DNA of 64,000 nucleotides from Diphasiastrum complanatum (Eukaryota; Streptophyta; Lycopodiopsida; Lycopodiales; Lycopodiaceae): the NCBI GenBank assembly GCA_029204225.1, contig CM055097.1, positions 48,380,052-48,444,051 of the forward strand, read 5' to 3'. Numbering within the stretch: position 1 is the first letter of the stretch; each line of letters opens with the position of its first letter. Positions 10,909 through 23,237 of this stretch are shown piece after piece. Position numbers and translations under genes: made by a program. The notes beneath the pieces were generated by a model. That model was not told where the DNA came from, did not search any database, and saw nothing but the letters and a program-made list of their open reading frames with translations.

Positions 10909-13900
10909 ATGGCAAACATGGGAGAGTCCATTTTGAGTGAAAGTAGCAAATTGGACGGGATATCCAACTATGCAGTGTGCAAATTCAAAACATACTGATG
11001 GAGAAAGATGTGTGGGAAGTCGTCACAGGTGATGAGAGAAGGCCGCCAAATGAGGCAGACATCAAAGTGTTTGACAAAAAGATGAGGAAAGCTTTGACCT
11101 TCATTAACTTGTCAGTGAAGGATCACATCATTACCCACATTTGTGATGCTATTACACCCAGACAGGCATGGGATGTGCTAAAGGAGCAGTTCGAGACGTC
11201 AAATCCATCAAGAATCATGTTTCTGAAGTCAAAGTTGAATAGTGCCCGCATGGAGCAAGGAGAGCACATTCAGACGTACATGACTAGAATCAAGACAATG
11301 AGAGATGAACTGCATTCTATTGGAGAGCGCATACGTGATGTGGAGCTGGTGCATAATGCATTATGCAGCATTGCAGAACCCTATCAGATGTTTGTGAGCG
11401 GAATAACATCAAGAGAAAGATTGCCAAGCTTTGACGAGCTCACAAGAATCTTGATGCAGGATTAGCAACGACGAGAAATGGTGTAAGCTAGACGTCAAAA
11501 TACTGATGATCAGGCACTTGCAACACGCCAAAAACAGGACAAGGGCAAGGGCAAGAAGAAGACTAAACAGCAATTTGCCAAGTCTTAGGAGGATGAGGGA
11601 TCTTCCAGCAAAACTAAAAAGAAAGACAAGTGCTTCCATTGTGGTAAAAAGGGCCACTGGAAGAGTGAATGTCACAAATTCCTGGCGGAACAAGGCAAGG
11701 AAAAACCAAAACAAGCAGGTAACCTTGTCGATGAAGGTGAGATTGAAGACTCTAGCATCTTCATATCTGCATTGTCATCTAATCAAGATGATCAAGCATG
11801 GAATATTGACTCAGGAGCCACAAGACACATGACAGGTAACAAGAACTGGTTCAGTGGTTTGAAGGCATTGGATAATGGGACATCTGTTTCACAAGTCAAT
11901 GGTGAAGTGTGCATGATCAAGGGAATAGGCACAGTTTCAATCCAACTGCCTGATGGCAAAAGAAGGATGATCAGGGAGGTACTTTACGTACCAGGTTTGA
12001 AGAAAAATCTACTTTCTGTTGGAGTCATTACTGATCAAAAGTTGAAGTAGAATTCGCCCATGATCGTTGCTTTGTGAAGGATGCGAACCAAAAGTTCAAA
12101 GTTATTGCGAATGGAGTAAGAGAGCCCAATACAAAATTGTACAGGTTGAATGCTACAATCAAGGGGCAACATGGACTTATATCATCCGTTCCTTCACAAA
12201 CTGAGTTGTGGCACAAGAGGCTTGGTCACTTGAACTTGGGAAGCCTCAGTTTGATGAGAAAATTGGAGATGGTAACAGAACTGCCTACAATAGAAGATCA
12301 TTTGAAATCGATGTGTGAATCTTGTATATATGGGAAGAAGCATCGAGAGAAGTTCAATAAAGGGGGTGCTGCAAGAGCAAAGAACATCCTAGATTTAATC
12401 CACACAGATTTATGCGGGCCTATGAGGACCATGTCCTTAGGAAAAGCCTTCTATTTCATGACCTTTATTGATGATATGTCACGTAAGACATGGATCTACT
12501 TCTTGAAGAAGAAATCAGATGCTTTTGATAACTTCAAGAACTTCAAAAACTTGGTCGAAAATCAAACAGGTAAGAAGATCAAAGTCCTAAGATCAGATAG
12601 TGGAGGTGAGTATAAGTCTAATGACTTCAATGATCTTTGTGATCAATGTGGGATTAAAAGACAATCTACGCAAGCTCATACTCCTGCTCTCAATGGTGTA
12701 GCTGAGCGCAAAAAACGTACGATTGTGGAAAGTTCCCGATCTATGCTAGCTGAGATGAAATTACCAAAAGATTTTTGGTCAGAAGCATGTAGCATGGCAG
12801 TCTATCTTCAAAATAGAAGTCCTACCATTGCCATACCAAAAATTACACCTGAGAAAGCATTCACAAAGAAAAAGCCAAAGGTGAACCACTTGCGAATCTT
12901 TGGATGTAAGGCCTTTGTACATATTCCTAAGGAAGAAAGACGTAAACTTGATGTAAAAGCTATCAAGTGCATATTCCTAGGATATGATGATCGCGTGAAG
13001 GGCTATAGATGTTTTGATCCAGTCGAAAACAAAATCCATATAAGCCGAGATGGTATCTTTGATGAATCCAAGACGTATGAAGACGAAGATGCTGAGAAGA
13101 TAGACACATCCAGTAGGGAAAATGGTATAGTGAGGATACCACCTGATGATGATCCATTCATTGACCTTCCGAGTGATGAACATGAGGATACATCTCAAGA
13201 TACTACTACTCAACCTCATGAAACAGGTTGGAGAGGTAGGGACAATCTTTTGGTGCAAGAAGGATTGAAATTGCAGGTGACAAACGCAAGGAGAAGGATG
13301 TACCGTGGGATACATTTTCACTAGAAAGCCGATCACCTGACAGAAAGATCCCTAACTGGTTTGAGAGATTGATGGAGAGCCGCGATATATATGACTTTCC
13401 AGAATCATCTAACCAGGGAGAGCTACAAAGATCAACAAGAGAGAAGATACTACCTAAAAGGTATGAAGCAAATTATGCTCTGTTATCCAGCATTATTCAA
13501 AGCAAAGAACCTTCGACTTATGGTGAAGCGAAGGATGATGACATTTGGATCAAAGCCATGGGAGAGGAGATGGAGTCAATTGCTAGGCATAGCACATGGG
13601 ACTTAGTAGAACCACCAGTTGGCAATGAACCCATTGGTTGCAAATGGGTATATAGAACTAAGTACCATGCAGATGGAAGCATAGCAAAGCACAAAGCAAG
13701 ATTAGTAATCAAAGGGTACGCACAAAATAAAGGCATTGACTATGAGGAGACCTTTGCACCGGTGTGTAAGTGGAATACTCTACGTCTACTTATTGCTTTA
13801 GCTTCACATTTTGGTTGGCCTTTGCATTAGATGGATGTGAAATCTGCTTTTCTAAATGGTGAGTTAGAAGAAGAAGTGTTCATGGATAAACCTGAAGGCT

Positions 13901-15038
13901 TTGTAACGAAAGGACAGGAAAATAAAGTATGTCGCTTGAAGAAAGCACTTTATGGTCTTAAACAAGCACCACGTGCGTGGTATAGCAGGATTGATGCCTA
14001 CTTTCGTTCAAAGGGGATGGTAAGAACACATTCTGATCCAAATCTATATGTTTTATGCTTTGATGGTATGGTTGCTTTGATTGCTCTTTATGTTGATGAA
14101 TTGATTATTATGGGAAATAATCAAGAGATGATAGACATGATCAAGAAAGACCTCATGGAACAATTTGAGATGACGGATCTCAGCCTGATGCATTACTGCC
14201 TTGGAGTAGAAGTGTGGCAAAAAGGATATGAAGTGGTTTAACACAGGTGAAATATGTCAAAGAGTTGCTGCACAGGTTTAGGTTGCAGGATTGCAAACTA
14301 GTAAACACTCCTATTGAACCAGGTAAAAAGGTTTCTAAGCTTGATGAATCACAGTCATTTGATGCTATGCTATATAGACAGTTAGTAGGGAGCTTGATTT
14401 ACCTTACCACAACTAGACCAGATATATGCTATGCTGTTGGCATTGTAAGTCAGTTTATGGCAGCACCTACGGAAACGCATTGGAAAGCAGCTAAACGCAT
14501 TTTGCGTTATGTGAAAGGCACTTCAGAGTATGGCTTGATTTACAGGAAGCATGATGGTTTACCTGAGTTGTGTGGCTATGTGGATGCGGACTGGGGTGGT
14601 GACTATGATGATCGTAGATCCACCACAGGATATATATTCCAGTTTTGTGGTAATTGCTTTTCCTGGTCTAGTAAAAAGCAAAGTACAATTGCTCTTTACA
14701 CCACAGAAGCAGAGTATAAGGCAATGTGTAGTGTTGCACAAGAAGCTATATGGTTGAGACAAATCTTGGAAGAAATTGGCATAAAGCAGAAAAATCCCAT
14801 GACTTTACATAGTGACAGTCAGAGTGGCATTCAGCTAGCAAAGAATCCAGTGTTCCATGCGAGAACTAAACACATTGAGATTCAATATCACTTCATACGT
14901 GAGAGGCTGCTGAGTCGTGAAATTCATGTTGTTCATTGTAGCACAGAAGAACAACTAGCTGATATTTTCACTAAGCCACTTACTGGAGAAAAGTTTGATA
15001 AATTTAGATCAAAACTTTCTGTATTTAAAGTTTGTTGA
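10909..15038 (+). pseudogene. gag-pol: E2 gag-pol, multiply disrupted
   Basis: Gag begins at the ATG 10909 (SKLDGISNYAV); a small deletion near 10980 shifts the frame. Stops follow at 11463, 11484 and about 11586, before a CCHC knuckle (CFHCGKKGHWKSEC). Protease shows IDSGATRHM. There is a frameshift near 12035; integrase (12074-13300) has WHKRLGHLN, HTDLCGP, RSDSGGEY and GVAERKKRT, all three acidic residues present. Another frameshift lies near 13300. RT has a stop at 13828-13830 and YVDE instead of YVDD near 14091. A frameshift near 14240 precedes RNase H (DRRSTTGYIFQFCG, ADIFTKPL), which ends at 15038. It cannot make a functional polyprotein. Confidence 0.93.
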
Positions 15039-15080
15039 CTTTAAAGCTATGTATATGACTGTATAAAAAGTGACTCTACT

Positions 15081-15091
15081 TTAAGGGAGAG
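15081..15091 (+). other. polypurine tract of E2
   Basis: TTAAGGGAGAG lies directly before the 3' LTR, in the position used to prime plus-strand synthesis. Confidence 0.75.
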
Positions 15092-15367
15092 AGTTAGAAT
15101 TAAAGTTAGAATCACTGTGTTACTGTACTGTAGGTCCTATCAGTGGATAAGGATCAGTTGGCCTCGCCACGAGGCAAGTCGACGAGACACGCGTCCCGCC
15201 AACGACAACCTGGGTCATGCATGGGTTGCCTGAGTGAACAACTATATGTACAGTGTAATTTCATTTTGAGAAATACAGTTGCTATGTGAGCTTGCTGAGG
15301 AGAGTGATTTTCTGTCTGTGTTACTGTGTAGCATGATCTGTGTTCCTATGCAAAGCAAATTCTAAGT
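15092..15367 (+). repeat. 3' LTR of E2
   Basis: 276 bp from AGTTAGAATT to AATTCTAAGT, bounded on the right by the AGATC duplication. The first ~200 bp pair with the 5' LTR; the last 73 bp have no partner at the 5' end. Confidence 0.82.
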
Positions 15368-15372
15368 AGATC
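15368..15372. repeat. right target-site duplication of E2 (AGATC)
   Basis: Second copy of the AGATC seen at 9414-9418; the sequence after it continues the interrupted family-B leader. Confidence 0.85.
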
Positions 15373-15502
15373 ACCAGTACCTCCTTGAAATGGTATGTTT
15401 TGTATGTTGATGCACTTTTTCTCCACGATTCGGCAATAAGTTTCTCTAGGAAAAGTTATACTTGTAGGGTACATTATTTTTATGTTCTTAATTTGAGAAG
15501 CA
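15373..15502 (-). mobile_element. family-B leader fragment (continuation across E2)
   Basis: Reverse complement of about 7805-7945 with scattered substitutions (shared blocks such as AAATTAAGAACATAAAAA and GAAAAAGTGCATCAA). With 9043-9418 it forms one inverted family-B piece split by E2. Confidence 0.8.
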
Positions 15503-15545
15503 ACCCATTACATTAGAAGCTTCAAAAACTTATCGTGATGCAAAG

Positions 15546-16277
15546 ATGGAAATGAAGACTTACCAGAAGGTCAAAAAAAAATCCAAGATTGGCAACAAGA
15601 AGAAGAGACAGCAATCGACAAAGGATTGCAGGATCTTCCCACGCTCGAGCAAACAATGGAACCATCAAATGTTAATGCGCCACTCCATGAAAGAGAAGAA
15701 CCATTCTCCATGTCAGAACGAGAAGGACCCAAAACTGAGTTGCTAGCAAATATGTTATCCAGTTGGATGAATATGTTGTTGGGAGAAGTTTTGTGGTTGG
15801 TATCTCACGCCAATGTAAAGTTTGGAAATTGGTGCAAGAAACAAGTGTCAAAGGAGCCCATATATTGTGTTGCGTTTGAAGAAACCAACAATATATTAAA
15901 TATGGGAGTCGCATGGGAAAGCAAGGAGGATACTATTACGCGTCCTGCTGCACATAAGATGTTCAAGGAAGAAGCTAAAGTAATAGATGGCGGATCAGGC
16001 ATTAAACTCATATCCACAAAATTGTATGAAAAATCGGGTTTGCCTAAGCTAAAGCCTGCTTCCTTTTCCATAAAGCTGGTTGACCAGTCTACGGTGTGCC
16101 CGAGAGGAATAGTAGAAGATGTACTAGTTCATATAGCTAGTGTGCATTTTGCCATCACTTTTGTAGTGATGGATCAATTGGATACTCCTTTGGTGTATCA
16201 TATTTTTTTGTGGCGACCGAGATCGTGCTATAAGAGTGGATCCTAACACATGGGCAGTAAAGCCCTGTAGGGTGTAG
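15546..16277 (+). pseudogene. Ty3/gypsy gag-protease fragment
   Basis: The translation contains a retropepsin-like core, VIDGGSGIKLISTKLYEKSG, then KLVDQS, and YHIFLWRP for the usual YHILLGRP. The flap-side D-S/T-G is DGG here, which would abolish the canonical motif. A frameshift after the GRP motif leads to RAIRVDPNTWAVKPC and a stop at 16275-16277. The N-terminal half resembles a gag-pro linker but is not diagnostic. No upstream gag or downstream RT adjoins it. Confidence 0.65.
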
Positions 16278-16310
16278 GTATAGGTGGTATGCAGCCCTCC
16301 GCCTGTCAAA

Positions 16311-17036
16311 AAGGGGTTCTAACTACAAGGATTGGTATTCTAACTGTGATTAGTTGCTTGCTTAGTTGCATTCTAACTCATACTAAGTCTATCCCACTCT
16401 AACTTTACCACAAATCCACATTAACAACATACATCACCCTTGATAGCGGTGAAAGGAGGAGAGAGAGAGAGAGCTTAGAGGGAGGCACTCATTAGCTATT
16501 GCATGCATCAAATGGAGGAGCTTTAACTATCATAAACAATGAATAGTGAACAAAAAAAAATAACAACTACAAGTAAAAGAGCATAAGACACAAAGCAATA
16601 GTTTAAATGAGGATGTTTGATTCACCAAAATGGTAGAGTTTTTTCCTCTCTATTAGCATCCCAAATGGGTTACAAGAGGTGCCTTTTTATCTTTGGGTAG
16701 GCCTGGCCCCTTGGTTTCTATTGGCTACTTCAACAAGCTAGGATTGAAATCCTAACCCTTCAAAAGAAACTGACTCTAATCTATGGTGCACAAAGAAGCA
16801 CACCCCACCTACCACCATTTGGACTTTGACTACTTAACAAAACTTAGCAAACTTGGTTAATTCAAACTTTGGGCCTTTTTAACATTATTTTAATTACATG
16901 GTTTTAGTTTTTTTAAAATACATTATTTTACAAGTCCTCATTGGGCTATTGGCTTACGCTCGCAGGATGCCACAACCCTTGCAACTTATTTTCTACTTTC
17001 GGCTATTTTATTTATGTACAGGGAATACCCACAACA
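16311..17036 (-). repeat. putative LTR of a minus-strand element
   Basis: On the minus strand it opens TGTTGTGGGTATTCCCTG, directly after a purine-rich tract (GAGGTCGGGGGCC). The same opening and shared blocks (for example CGCAGGATGCCA, and TATTGGCTACTTCA compared with TATTGGCCACTTCA) recur at 30683-30999, defining a repeat family. A short (GA)9 tract is at 16457-16475. The low-coordinate end is uncertain. Confidence 0.5.
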
Positions 17037-17049
17037 GGGCCCCCGACCT

Positions 17050-18010
17050 CAAGTAGTGTCGGTCCCTCGGTACTATGGTGCTTGGTATGGGCCTCAGTTT
17101 CACGACGACGCTTTATTAGGTAGCCGGTGATGTCGTCCATATACTCAACGCGCGCCAGGTTGTACTCATCCTTGGGAGGAAAAAAGACCTTGTGGACCCT
17201 TGTGAGCCAAGATTGGGCAATCCAGGTCTGAAATTTGTCGGGGCCTAACATTGCCGCTCTATAATACACTCGGGCCACTAGAGGTTGGTCTTCCATTTTC
17301 ATTGATACTAGGGCCGTGTTGGGATCAAAAAAGAGAGGGGACAAAAGTTGTCCTTTAGTGAAAAACCGCAGCAAAAATTCTAACTCCCAAGCGAATGCAG
17401 CTGTCGTGTGGAACCCGCAGCAGAAATTCTAAGTCCTAGTGGGTGAATGTAGCTGTCGCGCGGACTATCGGATTGAGGCACTTGATATAATTTTTGGAAA
17501 ACTAGACTAGACCCTTTTGGCATCTACGTCTGTACACCAAATGTGCTCTGAGTAGATGCCAGTTAAAGGTGTTGATGGTGATCTGGTCCAAAGGGGTTCC
17601 ATATTTCGCCCATTTGTATCCTCGTGAAATGGGGACAAAATGTGGATTAACCCACAACTGCCTTGGACTGGTCACGTAAGCTCTGATGGTTGATGAATCT
17701 TTTACGAAAGTGTGTTGTCACCATTTAGGTTGTGGACGTAGTGCCAGAAGGCAGGCAATCTCATTTTCTTTGATATCTTTGACAGAGAAGGATATTTGCC
17801 AACCGTCGCATGAGGATTCATGTGGAAATTGGACTAGGAATTCGTTGATTTCATCCTCCATGCTTTTTGGTCGGTGAAATGCACGGCTGCGGATATTGAT
17901 CGAGAGCCCTAGGAGGTTGATGCTTGTTGTTCCTCCTCGGCTCTATCTGGACTCTATTCTGTGCCTTGGCTCGTGTCTAGGCCTTGGTTTGGACTGTTGT
18001 GCTCCACTGC
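17050..18010 (-). pseudogene. unidentified decayed minus-strand coding region
   Basis: On the minus strand, protein-like sequence runs for over 900 bp with only a few stops. An upstream part begins around MEDEINEFLVQFPHES and continues through WVNPHFVPISRGYKWAKYG. A 120-residue open stretch (17374-17012) includes WLTRVHKVFFPPKDEYNLAR and YMDDITGYLIKRRRE. I do not recognise the family. Its position just upstream of a putative 3' LTR on the same strand suggests a retroelement protein. The 17374 frame runs into the LTR. Confidence 0.4.
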
Positions 18011-18264
18011 ATCAGATCGCCGGTTGTGGCTGATGTGCAACGTGTTGTTGCCAAGCCTTGAGAGCAATCTTTGCTTGCGCTAATTCTTGGTGTGCACCTA
18101 GGTGATAATTGACCAAAGTCGTTTGGTAGCCATCCAGCGTTTGTCTATAAAGATCCACCTGCTAGACTCTTGCCACATCAGCCAGCCACCTAGAATTCAC
18201 ACGTGTGAGTTCAAAACAACCAAAAAACCTGTAGGAGGGCGTGGTTTTTAAGCCCAATCTGCTG

Positions 18265-18822
18265 ATGAGTCCAAATCTCTACAATTGCGCCATGATCGCC
18301 TCTCCTCAGCGTGCTGACCCCACCGCACCTGAGGAGATGGTAGCGCAGGAACTTCTAATCAAAGATGATGACAACGACACAGAAGAACCACAAGAAACAC
18401 CTCAACAAGCTCCAACAAGCAGCACCATCCCGGCCGTGCCACAAGACATCACCACGACCTACCAGAACTTGGGAATCTTACTTCAGGACTTGGTAGTGGC
18501 CAAATCCACCTTGGACCAATGGATAGTAGAATTAGAAACCAGCAATACCAGGTTGCAAGCGGAGCTCACACAGCTCCAACAAGACCTGCAAGTAGCACCA
18601 CAACATGAGTAGGCAGAAAAGGACCGGGTCCTGAAGCAGTAGAATGACGCCAGCCTTCAAAGGTATATCAAGCACCTCTTCCAATCAGCAATAGATGCCT
18701 CTAACAAGGTCGAAGAAGCTCAGCAGCTCTAGGCCCAACTATTAGTGGTTGAGACATAAAATCAACGTCTGGGAGCGGAGGTCCACACATTGCAGCATGA
18801 GAAGACCATTTGGTTAGCCTAG
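18265..18822 (+). pseudogene. coiled-coil protein remnant, paralogous to 61740-62246
   Basis: Open from an ATG at 18265 to a TAG at 18610, then in the same frame past further stops (18640, about 18730, 18757 and 18820). An acidic segment (TAPEEMVAQELLIKDDDND, then PQETPQQAP and STIPA) precedes a helical heptad-rich stretch (LVVAKSTLDQWIVELETSN, LQAELTQLQQDLQ) that continues beyond the stops with similar character. The acidic segment is clearly related to the one at about 62040-62160. Function unknown; a retroelement Gag-like protein is possible. Confidence 0.5.
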
Positions 18823-19235
18823 CCAATACCCACCAACCAACCGCCCTGCCAGCATGAGGCGTATTTTCTCACTAGGTCTCCCTCTGTACTGAGCTTTACA
18901 ACATCCAATTTGGTGTTCTAGAGCCAAAGTTATGATCATCTGAAGTTTTGCAATTTTGTGAGCAAAATTGGTAAAATTTCGAATTGTTTTGATTTCATGC
19001 AAGTCAATTTCCTATTTTGAGGTACTGTGCCTGCATGGAATGTCTGCATGTTGATTCTCAGAGTGATTCTAACATGCATGTGTGGCTTAGATATGTTTTG
19101 AGTGGTTATACGCATGTGCTCTGACTGATAGATACAAAACTGGGTTTTATAGACATTAATACAGTAAGGTTAAGAATCGAACAGTGTATCGAATTTTTGA
19201 TTTCGATTGCTTAATAAATGATAGTGATTTTTTAA
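18823..19235. other. no gene seen
   Basis: About 400 bp without recognisable coding potential between the coiled-coil remnant and a gypsy fragment. Confidence 0.5.
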
Positions 19236-20085
19236 GCGTCATGCTGTTTTTAAGCGGCAAAGTGTCATCATGGTGGCGAGATTTACCCATGAAGCCAACT
19301 ACTTGGGATGTGTTTGCGAAAGTCTTCAAGAAACTTTCGTAATTGCTGATGACCTAGACTAGTACCTGAAGTTCGTGAACTGCAGGATGGGTACAAAGAG
19401 TTGGAAACTGAAGCCAACAATCATAGATATAAAGTTTATCTAGCTTCAGGAGCAAAGTTGGAGACTTGGAACATAAAAGTCCCGAAGCTCCCAGTTTTGA
19501 AGCAAGGACACAAAGAATTAGTTAATTTTCATGTTTTAGACCTAGCCCGTACTGATTTAATTCTAGGTTATGAATGATTATTCTTTGTTGATTGATTTTG
19601 AGAAGCATGTTCTCACTTTCAAGGAGGGTGATAAGGTAGTTACATTATTTGGCAGTAATTTTGTACGTCCGTTGGATCAAATTTCTAAAGTTAATGAAAT
19701 GGAAGCATCGGATTATTCAGAGTATGAAGTTTTTCCAATATGTGCCATTCCAGTCGTGGATGGCTCTAAAATAAATCTAAATGGTTGTGAATTCTCAACA
19801 ATTCTTAACTCAGTAAATTTAGATCATGAACAAGCAATGAAAGAATAGATCATAAATGAATTTAGGGATGTTTTTCCATCTGAATTACCTCATGGTTTAC
19901 CACCGTCTAGGTCAGTAGACCATAGGATTGAGCTAATTCCAATAAGTCAACCTGTCTCTAGACAACCTTATAGGTTTCCTCATAAAGAGGAGACATAGAT
20001 TTTAAATCAAATAGAAAACTATCTAAGGATGGGACATATACAACCTAGTAAATCACCATAAGGTGCTCCTGTTCTTCTTAAAGCC
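19236..20085 (+). pseudogene. Ty3/gypsy gag-protease-RT fragment
   Basis: Pieces in order: the end of a Gag domain (SGKVSSWWRDLPMKPTTW), then the C-terminal half of a retropepsin (FHVLDLARTDLILGYE, with a stop where the conserved W is expected), then the entry to RT (EFRDVFPSELPHGLPPSRSV, HRIELIP, QPYRFP, YLRMGHIQPSKSP). Stops at several places and a deletion between Gag and protease. The RT catalytic core is missing. Confidence 0.8.
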
Positions 20086-21696
<1,611 letters not shown>

Positions 21697-21708
21697 GCTT
21701 TGATACCA
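21697..21708 (-). other. tRNA-Met-like primer-binding site
   Basis: The minus strand reads TGGTATCAAAGC, one base from the common plant primer site TGGTATCAGAGC, six bases after the LTR end. Confidence 0.65.
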
Positions 21709-21714
21709 ATAAAA

Positions 21715-22226
21715 TGTCCCCCAAGACCTCCAATAGTGAATGAGCGTTAAGAATACAATAAGGGAGTGCAGTGGACGAAACCGTCCCAACCAATCCTAGA
21801 TCGTCTGATCTAGCCCCCGAGCACTAGGGAGTATGGCAAATCACTATGATAGGAAGCGCTTACCAATCCGAAAGCATAATGGCCACAAACTCTCAATGAA
21901 TCAAATGGACACAGGAGTGGGTATATATAGAGAGAAGCCCCTCCCTTACCTGTCCATGCAATGAATCCACATGTAAGCGTGCTATCAACTCATGCCTAAC
22001 TCCCATGCATGTCCATTGCATGTAGGCACCCCTAACTCACAATAGCAAAGACCCATGCATAGACATAGTGCATGTACATCCTATCCCATACTAGGATGCA
22101 ACACACATGCCTATACTGCATGCAAGCATAGCCTAAGGTCCTACTTAGCTATTGTCCAAATTAGGCTTGGCCCCTACATCTAAGGCAGCCCCCCAATGGT
22201 GCAAACCCCCCATTAGGGCCATAACA
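21715..22226 (-). repeat. 5'-type or solo LTR, minus strand
   Basis: Minus-strand 512 bp opening TGTTATGGCCC and closing TTGGGGGACA, followed by a primer-binding site. A TATA box lies inside. No second LTR or coding region was found, so the element is truncated. Confidence 0.6.
21921..21929 (-). promoter_or_regulatory. TATA box of the LTR promoter
   Basis: CTATATATAC on the minus strand inside the 21715-22226 LTR, followed by a pyrimidine-rich start region. Confidence 0.5.
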
Positions 22227-22585
22227 GTAAGTACAACAATTAGTTCACAATCCTGTGCCCAAGAATGGTTCACAGTAATGTTGCACTGTCTTTCTTAGCT
22301 AGTTACAGATTTAATAACTATATCTATCCTCTGAATGGATTTCACTCTCTCTAAGATCTCTGATCATATGGAATCAAATAATGAAGACACAATTTAGTTC
22401 GTGCATGAACTCTATTTTACTCTTCTCCAGTTACTTGCATTCATCACAAACTGACTCATCATCTTTGTGATTGTCATTATGTATATATGTACATGGAGCA
22501 GTTATAATGACTGTGTAGGCAACGAGCGCAAAACAATGTAGTTATTAAAGTGAACTTTGACGTGGTCTGCATCTGACGGGGCAGT

Positions 22586-22730
22586 ATGGATGGCGTTGAT
22601 CTCGAACCGAAGACTTTGAGTTCGTGGGAGAACGAAGAGAATGTACTTGAGTACCTTGAACTCAAGGAGTTCATCGTTGATCCCGCTTCTGCTTCAGTTG
22701 ATTATTGCGCAGACATTCAACTTCAAAGGG
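22586..22730 (+). CDS. hypothetical first exon (acidic, 48 codons)
   Basis: An ATG at 22586 opens a frame of acidic, non-repetitive protein (LEPKTLSSWENEENVLEYLE, ELKEFIVDPASASVDYC). At 22730 the sequence AAAGG|GTAAGA is a good plant 5' splice site. Beyond it is a 190-bp GA tract and then another short, coding-like frame from an ATG at 22977 (GSSSGELEQRLITKLFKI, stop at 23073-23075). No family recognised. It could be a real exon, an exon fragment carried in by a transposon, or chance. Confidence 0.3.
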
Positions 22731-22748
22731 TAAGATTGCAAGGCTGTC

Positions 22749-22942
<194 letters not shown>

Positions 22943-23237
22943 TATTTACATAGTGTACTAGTACTCAAGAAATGCGATGAACCCGAATGATTCGTGTTCT
23001 GATGACGCGAATAAAAAAGGTTCGAGTTCTGGTGAGTTGGAACAAAGGCTCATAACGAAACTCTTTAAGATATAATCCCTAAGAAATTTGACATTGTCTA
23101 TGCATGAACCTTTCCATGATGGTGATTGCAATCGTTAATGAGAATAACCTCGAATTGCATGTCTAGATTGGAGTGTTTATGTGCGTTAATGAAAACTCCA
23201 TACATTATGATGTGGATATAGCATCTTTTACAATGCA

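Larger units (their letters stand above)
9419..15367 (+). mobile_element. Ty1/copia retrotransposon E2, complete but inactive
   Basis: A 5.95-kb element flanked by AGATC duplications. Both LTRs begin AGTTAGAATTAAAG and the 3' LTR ends AATTCTAAGT, giving short inverted termini but not the usual TG...CA. Over the shared 201 bp the LTRs differ at six positions (about 3 percent), mostly A/G differences. A 1.3-kb leader precedes a broken gag-pol (10909-15038). It interrupts an older inverted family-B fragment, so it is the younger of the two. Confidence 0.9.
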
